A stretch of DNA of 64,000 bases. Source: Aeromicrobium sp. Root472D3. Its GTDB lineage: Bacteria; Actinomycetota; Actinomycetes; Propionibacteriales; Nocardioidaceae. The notes under the pieces are model-generated. The model saw only the letters and a program-made list of their open reading frames with translations, was not told where the DNA came from and ran no database searches. A program made the position numbers and the translations under genes. Below are positions 53,390 through 61,599 of the stretch, piece after piece; the stretch's first letter is position 1, and every line of letters begins with the position of its first letter. Where the stretch lies: positions 420,844-484,843 of the forward strand of contig NZ_LMET01000001.1 in the NCBI RefSeq assembly GCF_001426485.1, read 5' to 3'.

Positions 53390-55828
53390 CTACGGACGGA
53401 CCGTCGGGTCCTCGGGCCATGCGTGCTTCGGGTACCGGCCCCGCAGCTCCGACCTGACCTGGCGGTACGGCCCCGACCAGAACGACGCGAGGTCGGCCGT
53501 CACCGCGGCGGGTCGACGCGCGGGGGTCAGCAGGTGCAGCAGCAGCGGCACCCGTCCGTCGGCGAGCCGCGGGGTCGCGTCCCACCCGAACGCGTCCTGC
53601 AGCTTGAGCGACAGGACCGGCTGCTCGGTGCCGGTTTCGCCGTACTCGACACGGGGCGCCGACCCCGTGGGCACGCGGACGCGCTCGGGGGCGAGCTCGT
53701 CGAGTCGCCCGGCCGCCGGCCAGGGCAGCAGACGTCGCAGCGCCCCGAGGACGTCGACGCGCGCGAGCCCTGCCTGGGAGCGCACCCGCGCGAGGTCGAC
53801 GCCCAGCCAGGCGTCGACGTCGGCGAGCAGCGCCTCGTCGCCGACGTCGGGCCACGGCTCGCCGAGCGCGTGGTGCAGGAATGCCATGCGACGGCGCAGC
53901 GCGACGGCGGCCTCGCTCCACGGCAGCGCCGCGAGACCGTCGCGCGACAGCCCCTCGGCGACCGCCGCGGCGACGGCGTCCGGTGGCGGCTGGGCGAGCG
54001 GGACGGCGGACAGCTCGATGGCTCCCAGCCGCGTGACCCGTCGCGCGACGATCCGTCCGCGCTCCCACACCACCTCGTCGACCTCGTGCCACGATCCCGA
54101 GGCGGCGTCGAGCGCGGTGTCCTCGTCGACCGGTGCGGCCGAGCGGATCGTGGCGTCGCGCGTGCCGGGACGACGCTCGACGTCGGCGATCGCGATCCAC
54201 GGCAGACCCGCCAGGGCCGGGTCGGCGGCGCGGAACGACGCACCGGTTCCCGACACCATCAGGTAGGAGCCGCCACCGGGACGCAGACGGGCGATGCGCC
54301 CCGGGTGGGCCAGCGCCACGACGGCACCGACCGCGAGGTCGTCGGTCAGGTCGGTGCGGGCGACGCGTGACGGCACGAGCGACTCCAGGCGCGCGGCGGC
54401 GTCCGACCACGAGCGGGCCGCCGGCCCGCCCCGGCGCACCATGCGCAGCGCGGCGACGAGGTCACCGCCCGGGGCGCGGACGTCGTCGTCGAGCAGGGCC
54501 ACGACCTCGGCGGCGCGCCGCGATCCCGCGACGTCCGCGCCGTCGAGCAGGGCTCGGGCCAGACGGGGGTCGGCGGGCACCTGCGCCATCGCCCGACCGC
54601 GCGCCGTGATGGCTCCCGAGTCGTCGGTGGCTCCGAGCGCCGCGAGCGTCTCGTGCGCGGCATCGAGCGCGGCGCGCGGAGGTGCGTCGAGCAGGGCGAG
54701 ACCGTGACCGTCGGGGTCTCCCCACGCAGCGAGCTCGAGGCAGAAGCCCGTCAGGTCGGCGACCGCGATCTCGGGCGCGGGGTGCGCCGACAGATGGGCG
54801 TGGTCGGCGCGCGACCAGCAGCGGTGCACCGCGCCCGGGCCCTCGCGTCCGGCGCGTCCGGCGCGCTGCTCGGCGGCCGACCGGCTGACGCGCACGGTCA
54901 CGAGCGCCGGCAGGCCACGGGCCTGGTCGGTGCGGGGCTCGCGCGACAGGCCCGCATCCACCACGATCCGCACGCCCGGCACCGTCAGCGACGACTCGGC
55001 GACCGATGTCGACACCACCACACGGCGCCGAGGCCCCCGGGTGAGGGCGAGATCCTGCTCGCGGGCCGGAAGACGTCCGTGCAGCGCGACGACGTCGACG
55101 TCCGACAGCCCCGTCAACCGCCGCATGACGCCCTCGACCTCGCCGACGCCGGGCACGAAGACGAGCGCGTCGCCGGGGTCGGCGGCGAGCGCCTGCCGGA
55201 CGGTCGCCGCGACGTGGTCGAGGAAGCGCGGCGGCACTCCCCGGTCCTGACCTCCGGTCGGCAGGACGTCCGCGGGCGGCGGAGCCCAGTGCTGCGTCAC
55301 GGGGTGCAGCGCCCCCGGGACGTCGACGACCGGTGCGTCGAGCACCGCCCCCATCCGTCCGGCCTCGACCGTCGCCGACATCGCGACGAGCAGCAGGTCG
55401 TCGCGCACCGTGGCACGGACGTCGACCAGGAACGCCAGCGTCAGGTCGGCGTCGAGCTGACGCTCGTGCACCTCGTCGAGCACGACCGCCGCGACCCCCG
55501 GCAGCTCGGGATCGCGCTGCAACCGCCGCAGCAGCACGCCGGTCGTGACGAACTCGATGCGCGTGGCGGGCCCGACGGCACGGTCGCCGCGCACGGTGTG
55601 GCCGACCGTCTCACCGACCTTCTCGCCCAGCAGCCCCGCCAGCCGTCGGGCCGCCGCGCGGGCCGCGATGCGCCGCGGCTGGGTCACCACGACCCGCCCG
55701 CCACCCCGTGCCACGAGCGCCGCGACGGCGGGTGGCACGAGGGTCGTCTTGCCGGTGCCGGGCGGCGCCTGGACGACCGCCGTCCCGCGCTCGCGCAGCG
55801 CGGTCGTCAGCGCCGACAGCCCGCCCAC
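53390..55828 (-). CDS. hrpB: ATP-dependent helicase HrpB
   Basis: From the first canonical start (GTG 55828) the protein has 812 residues. Motifs of the DEAH family are in order: Walker A PPGTGKTT near residue 23, DEVHERQLDADL near 115, MSATVEAG, STSVAESSLTVPGVRIVVD near 320, and QRAGRAGREGPG near 360, then the HrpB-specific C-terminal domain with KHAWPEDP. It unwinds RNA or DNA; the physiological role is poorly known. Similarity seems to continue upstream of the GTG to about 55882 (TTDAIRRLLDSPPDLPV), where only a CTG overlapping the aldo-keto reductase stop is available. Confidence 0.9.
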   Translation of the reverse strand: MGGLSALTTALRERGTAVVQAPPGTGKTTLVPPAVAALVARGGGRVVVTQPRRIAARAAARRLAGLLGEKVGETVGHTVRGDRAVGPATRIEFVTTGVLLRRLQRDPELPGVAAVVLDEVHERQLDADLTLAFLVDVRATVRDDLLLVAMSATVEAGRMGAVLDAPVVDVPGALHPVTQHWAPPPADVLPTGGQDRGVPPRFLDHVAATVRQALAADPGDALVFVPGVGEVEGVMRRLTGLSDVDVVALHGRLPAREQDLALTRGPRRRVVVSTSVAESSLTVPGVRIVVDAGLSREPRTDQARGLPALVTVRVSRSAAEQRAGRAGREGPGAVHRCWSRADHAHLSAHPAPEIAVADLTGFCLELAAWGDPDGHGLALLDAPPRAALDAAHETLAALGATDDSGAITARGRAMAQVPADPRLARALLDGADVAGSRRAAEVVALLDDDVRAPGGDLVAALRMVRRGGPAARSWSDAAARLESLVPSRVARTDLTDDLAVGAVVALAHPGRIARLRPGGGSYLMVSGTGASFRAADPALAGLPWIAIADVERRPGTRDATIRSAAPVDEDTALDAASGSWHEVDEVVWERGRIVARRVTRLGAIELSAVPLAQPPPDAVAAAVAEGLSRDGLAALPWSEAAVALRRRMAFLHHALGEPWPDVGDEALLADVDAWLGVDLARVRSQAGLARVDVLGALRRLLPWPAAGRLDELAPERVRVPTGSAPRVEYGETGTEQPVLSLKLQDAFGWDATPRLADGRVPLLLHLLTPARRPAAVTADLASFWSGPYRQVRSELRGRYPKHAWPEDPTVRP

Positions 55829-55878
55829 GACCGGGAGGTCGGGCGGGCTGTCGAGCAGGCGCCGGATCGCGTCGGTGG

Positions 55879-56949
55879 TCAGAGCTCGGCCGACACCTTC
55901 CAGAGGTCGACGCCCTCGGCGTCGCCGGCGAACTCGTCGATCGCGGCGAGCTCGTCGTCGGTGAAGTCGGTCTGCTGCGCCGCGGCGAGGTTCTCGTCGA
56001 GCTGCTCGACCGACGACGCGCCGATCAGCGCCGACGTGACGCCGCCGGGCCGCAGGATCCACGAGATCGCCATCTGCGCCAGCGACTGGCCGCGCTTCTC
56101 GGCGATGCCGGCCAGGCCCTTGAGCCGCGCCAGGTTCTCCTTCGTCAGCACCGACTCGTCGAAGCTGCTGCGGTCACCGGCCCGCTCGACGGCGTCCGAG
56201 CCGAGGTACTTGTCGGTCAGCAGGCCCTGCGCCAGCGGCGAGAAGCCGATCGCGCCCAGCCCGTGCTCGTCCAGCACCGTCAGCAGCCCGCCCTCGACCC
56301 AGCGGTTGAGCATCGAGTACGACGGCTGGTGGATGATCAGCGGGGTGCCGAGGTCGCGGGCGATCGCGACGGCCTCGGCGGTCTTCTGCGGCGAGTACGA
56401 CGAGATGCCCGCGTACAGCGCCTTGCCCTGACCGACCGCGGTGTCGAGCGCCGTGATGGTCTCCTCGAGCGGCGTGGTCGGGTCGACGCGGTGCGAGTAG
56501 AAGATGTCGACGTAGTCGACGCTCATCCGCTCGAGCGAGGCGTCGAGGCTCGACAGCAGGTACTTGCGCGAGCCGAGCTTGCCGTACGGGCCCGGCCACA
56601 TGTCCCAGCCCGCCTTGCTCGACAGGATCAGCTCGTCGCGGTAGGGCTTGAAGTCCGTCCGCATCATGCGCCCGAAGTTCTCCTCCGCCGAGCCGTGCGG
56701 CGGACCGTAGTTGTTGGCCAGGTCGAAGTGCGTGATGCCGTGGTCGAACGCGTGGCGCAGCACCTCGCGCTGGGTGTCGAACGGGCGGTTGTCGCCGAAG
56801 TTCCACCACAGACCGAGGGAGATCGGCGGCAGCAGCAGACCGGACGTGCCGACGCGGCGGTAGTCGAGCTGCTGGTAGCGGTCGTCGGCCGCGACGTACG
56901 GGCGGTGGATGTCGGGCACGGGGTCGGCGTAGTAGCGCTCTTCGGTCAT
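55879..56949 (-). CDS. Aldo-keto reductase (L-glyceraldehyde 3-phosphate reductase, YghZ-like)
   Basis: The 356-residue protein follows the AKR14/YghZ pattern: YRRVGTSGLLLPPISLGLWW near 33, catalytic Asp and Tyr in HFDLANNYGPPHGSAEENFG, Lys in LSSKAGWDMWPGPYG and His in DIFYSHRVDP. The GPPHGSAE and DMWPGPYG motifs mark the YghZ branch, which reduces L-glyceraldehyde 3-phosphate or methylglyoxal with NADPH, a detoxification role. The ATG at 56949 was preferred to the GTG three codons earlier. It runs into hrpB, so the two are probably co-transcribed. Confidence 0.91.
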   Translation of the reverse strand: MTEERYYADPVPDIHRPYVAADDRYQQLDYRRVGTSGLLLPPISLGLWWNFGDNRPFDTQREVLRHAFDHGITHFDLANNYGPPHGSAEENFGRMMRTDFKPYRDELILSSKAGWDMWPGPYGKLGSRKYLLSSLDASLERMSVDYVDIFYSHRVDPTTPLEETITALDTAVGQGKALYAGISSYSPQKTAEAVAIARDLGTPLIIHQPSYSMLNRWVEGGLLTVLDEHGLGAIGFSPLAQGLLTDKYLGSDAVERAGDRSSFDESVLTKENLARLKGLAGIAEKRGQSLAQMAISWILRPGGVTSALIGASSVEQLDENLAAAQQTDFTDDELAAIDEFAGDAEGVDLWKVSAEL

Positions 56950-56974
56950 GCCGTCCACGCTAGCCGCGCGGCGA

Positions 56975-57598
56975 TCAGCGCGCGACGGCGAGGAGCGCGG
57001 GTCCGTCGTGGCCGTCCCACGTGCCGGTCAGCGTCTCGCCGCCCATCGCCCACGAGTCGTCGCCGACGACCCGCAGCACCTCGATCTCGGCGACCGACGT
57101 GACCACCAGCGTCGCCGCGTCGCGGTCGCGGACGTCGACGAGCCCGACGGATCCGACGTCGTCCGAGCTGCCGCTGCCCGTGACGCGCACGGACGGCTCG
57201 ACCGGTGTGCGGACGCCGTCGGCCTCGCGCTCGACGGACGCCTCGGAGCCGCCGCCGAGGATCGTCGTCGCCAGCGCCGCGGCGTACACCGGGTCGCCGC
57301 ACGCGTCGTAGACCCAGCGGTGGCCCAGCACCGTGTGCTCCATCTCGGTGATGAGCCACTCGTCGGCGCCGGCCAGCGCCTCCCCGCGGTACGTGACGGG
57401 GATCTGCAGGACCGGACCGTCGCCCGACCGCACGAGGAAGGTCTCGATGCCGACCTCGCCGTCGGGGTCGTCGAAGCGGTAGGCGCCGACCTGCTCGAGG
57501 CCCTCGTCGTCGCCCGTGAACCATGGCTGGGTCGGCGCCCAGACACGCAGCATCTCGATCTTGGTCGGACGGATGGACGCGGCGTGCAGGAGGGCCAT
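56975..57598 (-). CDS. Maltokinase N-terminal cap-like (CG0192-related) protein
   Basis: The 207-residue product matches the cap domain found at the N-terminus of actinobacterial maltokinases, without the kinase part: MALLHAASIRPTKIEML, RFDDPDGEVGIETFLVRSG near 41, VLQIPVTYRGEALAG and HTVLGHRWVYDACGDPVYAAAL near 90. Stand-alone forms are common in actinobacteria and their function is unknown. Ten bases separate it from the upstream transglutaminase gene, so it is probably the last member of the ATP-grasp, alpha-E and transglutaminase unit. Confidence 0.82.
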   Translation of the reverse strand: MALLHAASIRPTKIEMLRVWAPTQPWFTGDDEGLEQVGAYRFDDPDGEVGIETFLVRSGDGPVLQIPVTYRGEALAGADEWLITEMEHTVLGHRWVYDACGDPVYAAALATTILGGGSEASVEREADGVRTPVEPSVRVTGSGSSDDVGSVGLVDVRDRDAATLVVTSVAEIEVLRVVGDDSWAMGGETLTGTWDGHDGPALLAVAR

Positions 57599-57608
57599 GG
57601 GCCCGACG

Positions 57609-58451
57609 CTAGCGCAGGCGCGTGATCTCGACGCCGACGAACAGCTCGGAGCCGCCCGCGGTCGAGAAGATGCCGCGCAGTGGCGGGCTGTCGCCGTAGT
57701 CGCGGCCCTTCGCGACCACGACGTGGCGCGGCCCGGGCGCGACCGCGTTGGTCGGGTCCCAGGCGACCCACTCGCCGTCCCACCACTCGATCCACGCGTG
57801 CGACTCGCCCTCGACGGTCTCGCCGACGACGGGATCGGGCGACGGGTGGAGGTAGCCCGACACGTAGCGCGCCGGGATGCCCGCGGCGCGCAGCGCACCC
57901 AGGCTGAGGTGCGCGAAGTCCTGGCAGACGCCCGTCTGCGCGGCCCAGGCGTCGGCCGCGGTCGTGGTGACCTCGGTGCTGCCCGGGACGTAGGCGAGGC
58001 GCTCGTGCAGCAGACCGACGGCGGCACGGGCGTAGTCGCCCGGTCGCTCGGACGTCGCGCGCAGACCGTCGAGCAGCTCCTGCAGCTCGGCGGCGGGAGC
58101 GACCCAGTCGGACAGCACGAGGTACTCGCACCACTCGTCCTGGACGTCGGGGGTCAGGTCGTCCCACCCGACGGCCTGCGGCTTGGGCGGCACCTCCTGC
58201 GTGTCGACGATCGACGTCGCGACGACCGTGAGGTCGGAGTGCGGGTCGTGCACCTCGAACGACGTGACCGTCGTGCCCCAGTAGTCGCGGTACTCGTACG
58301 ACCACGGCGCGGGGGTGATCTCGATGCGCGACCGCAGGACGTACTGCTCCGGCGTCGTCATGGGCGTCATGCGGGCCTCGTTGAAGGACGCCATCGCGCC
58401 CTTCTCGTAGTGGTAGCCCGTCGTGTGCTTGATGCGCAGCTGGTAGGTCAT
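57609..58451 (-). CDS. Transglutaminase-like cysteine peptidase family protein
   Basis: The 280-residue protein has the N-terminal beta domain usual in bacterial transglutaminase-like proteins (MTYQLRIKHTTGYHYEKG, FNEARMTP, YWGTTVTSFEVHDPHS) and the catalytic triad Cys in TGVCQDFAHLSLG near 172, His in GESHAWIEW near 217 and Asp in VAWDPTN near 230. It probably cleaves or ligates amide bonds. Its ATG overlaps the alpha-E stop (ATGA). With the alpha-E and circularly permuted ATP-grasp proteins it forms a conserved cassette proposed from comparative genomics to make or process a peptide-like tag. No substrate is known. Confidence 0.92.
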   Translation of the reverse strand: MTYQLRIKHTTGYHYEKGAMASFNEARMTPMTTPEQYVLRSRIEITPAPWSYEYRDYWGTTVTSFEVHDPHSDLTVVATSIVDTQEVPPKPQAVGWDDLTPDVQDEWCEYLVLSDWVAPAAELQELLDGLRATSERPGDYARAAVGLLHERLAYVPGSTEVTTTAADAWAAQTGVCQDFAHLSLGALRAAGIPARYVSGYLHPSPDPVVGETVEGESHAWIEWWDGEWVAWDPTNAVAPGPRHVVVAKGRDYGDSPPLRGIFSTAGGSELFVGVEITRLR

Positions 58452-59374
58452 ACGATCGCTCCTCCGCGCCACGTGTGGATCTCGGACTCGGCGAAGTAGC
58501 GGGCCGAGACGGCGTCGCTCGCCGCGGCGCAGCTGCGCTGCAGGCGCTCCATCTCGACCGGCAGGTCGAACACGATGTCGGCGAGCGGACGGTACTCGAG
58601 CTCGGTGCGCGCCCGGCCCAGCAGCCGCTGGGCCTCGTCGCTGAAGCCCGAGCGCTGGCCGGACGCGGCCAGGTTGCCCAGGGCCCGCTCGGCCTCGGCC
58701 AGCGACGACACGATCGACCGCGGGAACCAGCGGTCGAGCAGCAGGAACTCGGCGGCCTGGCGATCGGCCTCGATGCCGCGGTACGCGCGGATGAAGCTCT
58801 CGTAGGCGCCGCACGCCCGCAGCGTCGTCGGCCACGCGACCTGCGGGCCGGACGCCAGAGCGGCGGTCGACAGCAGGCGGGCCGTCATGTCGACGCGCTC
58901 GATGCTGCGGCCCAGCATGTAGAAGTGCCAGCCGTCGTCGCGCGACATCGTCGAGTCGGCGATGCCCGAGATCATCGCGGTGCGGTTGCGCACCCAGTTG
59001 AACATGTCCGGCGGGCGCATCGCCCGGGCCGTGCTGAGCCCGCGCCACGTCGTGTTGATCGCGGCCCAGATGTCGGTCGAGAGCGTCTCGCGGGCCCGGC
59101 GCGAGCTCTCGCGCGCGGCCCCGATGGCCGCGGCGATCGAGACGGGCGACTCGGGGTTGTGCGCCAGCAGGTCGAGCATCATCCAGCGGTTCGGGTGACC
59201 CGTGTAGTCCTCGACGCCCATGACCGACAGCAGCTGCTCGCACGACGTGCGCTCGTCCATGCCGGGGTCCTCGATCAGGACCTGCATCTGGACGTCGAGG
59301 ATGCGCGCGGTGTCGTCGGCACGCTCGAGGTAGCGCCCGATCCAGAACAGCGACTCGGCGATGCGGCTCAGCAT
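58448..59374 (-). CDS. Alpha-E domain-containing protein
   Basis: The 308-residue all-helical protein begins MLSRIAESLFWIGRYLERAD, the family signature, with AARESSRRARETLSTDIWAAIN near 100 and GWHFYMLGRSIERVDMTARLL near 165. The Glu/Arg pairs within the helices may bind a charged ligand. Alpha-E proteins nearly always accompany a circularly permuted ATP-grasp protein and a transglutaminase, as here, but none has a settled activity. It overlaps both neighbours (seven bases upstream, four downstream), so the three are made from one message in fixed ratio. Confidence 0.93.
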   Translation of the reverse strand: MLSRIAESLFWIGRYLERADDTARILDVQMQVLIEDPGMDERTSCEQLLSVMGVEDYTGHPNRWMMLDLLAHNPESPVSIAAAIGAARESSRRARETLSTDIWAAINTTWRGLSTARAMRPPDMFNWVRNRTAMISGIADSTMSRDDGWHFYMLGRSIERVDMTARLLSTAALASGPQVAWPTTLRACGAYESFIRAYRGIEADRQAAEFLLLDRWFPRSIVSSLAEAERALGNLAASGQRSGFSDEAQRLLGRARTELEYRPLADIVFDLPVEMERLQRSCAAASDAVSARYFAESEIHTWRGGAIV

Positions 59375-61011
59375 GTGGGCTCCCCGTTCGTCGGACCGGT
59401 CGTCGCCCGTCCCTGCTGCTGTTGCTGCTGCTCCTGCTCCTGCACGTGGATGTCGCCGACGTCGCCCTCGATGGCCGGGCCGGCCGACTGCGCGATGCCC
59501 GAGACCGGTGACGCGCTGGGGGCCATCTCGCCCTCGTCGTCGGGGTCGGTGGGGCGCGCCAGCACCCACGTGTCCTTCGAGCCGCCGCCGCGGCTGGAGT
59601 TGACGATCAGCTCGCCCTCCGGCAGCGCGACACGGGTCAGCCCGCCCGGCAGCACGAAGACGTCGTCGCCGTCGTGCACCGCGAACGGTCGCAGGTCGAC
59701 GTGGCGGGGACGGATGCCGTCCTCGACGAGCGTCGGCACGGTCGACAGCGAGATGACGGGCTGGGCGATCCACGCGCGGGGATCGGTCAGGATCTTGCCG
59801 CGCAGCTCGTCGAGCTCGCCCTTCGTTGCGGCGGGGCCGATCACGATGCCCTTGCCGCCCGAGCCGTCGACGGGCTTGAGCACCAGCTCGTCGAGCCGGT
59901 CGAGCACCTCTTCGCGCTGGTCGGCCTCGCCCATGCGCCACGTGTCGACGTTGCGCAGGATCGGCTCCTCCGACAGGTAGTACCGGATCAGGTCGGGCAC
60001 GTACGTGTAGAGCAGCTTGTCGTCGGCGACCCCGTTGCCGACCGCATTGGCGATCGTGACGTGGCCGGCGCGGGCGGCGTTGATGATGCCGGGGACGCCG
60101 AGCGCCGAGTCGGGACGGAACTGCACCGGGTCGAGGAACTCGTCGTCGATGCGCCGGTAGATGACGTGCACGGGCTCGAGGCCCTGCGTCGTGCGCATCA
60201 TGACGCGCCCCGAGCGGCAGACCAGGTCGCGGCCCTCGACGAGCTCGACGCCCATCGTGCGGGCCAGCAGCGTGTGCTCGAAGTAGGCCGAGTTGTAGAC
60301 GCCGGGCGTCAGGACGACGACGGTCGGATCGCTGACGCCGGCCGGCGCGGCCTTGCGCAGGGCCGTCAGCAGGTGCTGCGAGTACTGCGACACCGGACGG
60401 ATGCGGTGGTCGGCGAACACCTCGGGCAGCGCCGCCGAGAGGGCGCGACGGTTGGTCATGACGTACGAGACGCCGGACGGCACGCGGACGTTGTCCTCGA
60501 GCACCCGGAAGTCGCCGTTGCCGTCGCGGATCAGGTCGACGCCCGCGACGTGCACGCGCACGCCGTTCGCGGGCTCCAGCCCGGCGACGACGCGGTGGTA
60601 GTGCGGCGACGTGACGACGGTGTCGCGCGGCACGACGCCGTCGGAGAACAGCTCGCCCGGCCCGTACGCGTCGGCGAGGAACTTCTCGAGCGCCAGCACC
60701 CGCTGGCGCACCCCCTGCTCGACGTGGTCCCAGTCGTCGGCCTCGATCAGGCGGGGCGCGATGTCGAGGGGGAACGGCCGCTCCTCGCCCTCGACGCCGA
60801 AGGTGACGCCCTGCTCGAGGTACGACGACGCCAGCGAGTCGGCGCGGAGGCGGACCTCGTCGGCGCCCATCGCCTCGAACGAGGTGTGCACCTGCCCGTA
60901 GCTGTCGCGCACGTCGGTGCCCTCGAACATCTCGTCGAAACCGGCGACGGGGCCGTAGCCGTCGAAGAGCTCTGAGGTGTCCACGTGCTCACCGTAGGAC
61001 AGATTCGTCAC
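59368..61011 (-). CDS. Circularly permuted ATP-grasp protein with C-terminal poly-Gln tail
   Basis: The 547-residue protein matches circularly permuted ATP-grasp type 2 proteins: VLEDNVRVPSGVSYVMTNRR near 165, LLTPGVYNSAYFEHTLLAR-type segment near 240, ANAVGNGVADDKLLYTYVP near 320, the nucleotide loop KPVDGSGGKGIVIGP near 380, and the C-terminal SSRGGGSKDTWVLA. It probably ligates an amino acid or peptide with ATP. After the catalytic core a tail of about 55 residues contains a Gln run (EQEQQQQQQ) and Gly/Thr/Pro, ending in Cys. The GTG at 61011 is weakly supported; a GTG about ten codons in is possible. It heads the leftward operon, divergent from the HNH gene. Confidence 0.92.
   Translation of the reverse strand: MTNLSYGEHVDTSELFDGYGPVAGFDEMFEGTDVRDSYGQVHTSFEAMGADEVRLRADSLASSYLEQGVTFGVEGEERPFPLDIAPRLIEADDWDHVEQGVRQRVLALEKFLADAYGPGELFSDGVVPRDTVVTSPHYHRVVAGLEPANGVRVHVAGVDLIRDGNGDFRVLEDNVRVPSGVSYVMTNRRALSAALPEVFADHRIRPVSQYSQHLLTALRKAAPAGVSDPTVVVLTPGVYNSAYFEHTLLARTMGVELVEGRDLVCRSGRVMMRTTQGLEPVHVIYRRIDDEFLDPVQFRPDSALGVPGIINAARAGHVTIANAVGNGVADDKLLYTYVPDLIRYYLSEEPILRNVDTWRMGEADQREEVLDRLDELVLKPVDGSGGKGIVIGPAATKGELDELRGKILTDPRAWIAQPVISLSTVPTLVEDGIRPRHVDLRPFAVHDGDDVFVLPGGLTRVALPEGELIVNSSRGGGSKDTWVLARPTDPDDEGEMAPSASPVSGIAQSAGPAIEGDVGDIHVQEQEQQQQQQGRATTGPTNGEPTC
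59413..59442. repeat. CTG/CAG triplet run encoding poly-Gln
   Basis: The plus strand has ten triplets dominated by CTG with TTG and CTC variants; on the minus strand they read as CAG/CAA/GAG (Gln and Glu). It lies in the C-terminal tail of the ATP-grasp gene. Slippage here would change tail length in steps of one residue. Confidence 0.8.
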
Positions 61012-61091
61012 GGGTGTGTTTCGAGCCCGCCCGCGATGCCGTGGTTCCGGCTACGATCCAGTCAGGATCCACCGTCGGGAGGCGGTCAGCG

Positions 61092-61529
61092 ATGTCGGAC
61101 GCGAACGTCCTCGTGCTCAATGCGAGCTACGAGCCCTTGCAGCGTGTCTCGATGCGCCACGCGATCAAGATGCTGGTGCGCGAGGTCGCCGTCATCGAGG
61201 AGGCCGCCGCCGGCATGTTCGGGCCGTTCCCCGTCCCCAAGGTCCTGCGGCTCGTCCGGTACGTCAAGACCCGCTGGATGCACCGCCGCTCGCACCTGTG
61301 CACCAAGGCGGCCATCAAGGCCCGCGACGCGATGTGCGCCTACTGCGGCGGCAAGGCCGAGACGGTCGACCACATCGTCCCCCGCAGCCGCGGCGGCACG
61401 CTGACGTGGGAGAACGCGGTGGCGGCGTGCATCCGGTGCAACCACCGCAAGGCCGATCGCACGCCCGCCGAGGCCGGCATGACGCTGCTGGTCGTCCCGC
61501 AGCAGCCGCAGTACGCCGTCCCGGCCTGA
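61092..61529 (+). CDS. HNH endonuclease
   Basis: The 145-residue protein has an N-terminal region of about 75 residues (VLVLNASYEPLQRVSMRHAI, the usual opening of this actinobacterial branch) and a C-terminal HNH nuclease: CAYCGG near 87, VDHIVPRSRGG near 98 with the catalytic His, the Asn of WENAVAAC and CIRCNHRKADR. Two CxxC pairs hold structural zinc. Stand-alone HNH proteins of this type are widespread in actinobacteria as chromosomal genes rather than restriction partners; a role in repair or RNA cleavage is open. GGAGGCGG lies nine bases before the ATG. It is divergent from the ATP-grasp operon. Confidence 0.92.
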   Translation: MSDANVLVLNASYEPLQRVSMRHAIKMLVREVAVIEEAAAGMFGPFPVPKVLRLVRYVKTRWMHRRSHLCTKAAIKARDAMCAYCGGKAETVDHIVPRSRGGTLTWENAVAACIRCNHRKADRTPAEAGMTLLVVPQQPQYAVPA

Positions 61530-61599
61530 CCTCCGGCGTTCGCGCCCCGGCCCCCGGGGGTTCACGGCACGTTCTCCCGGCGGTGCGAGCGTGCGCCGC

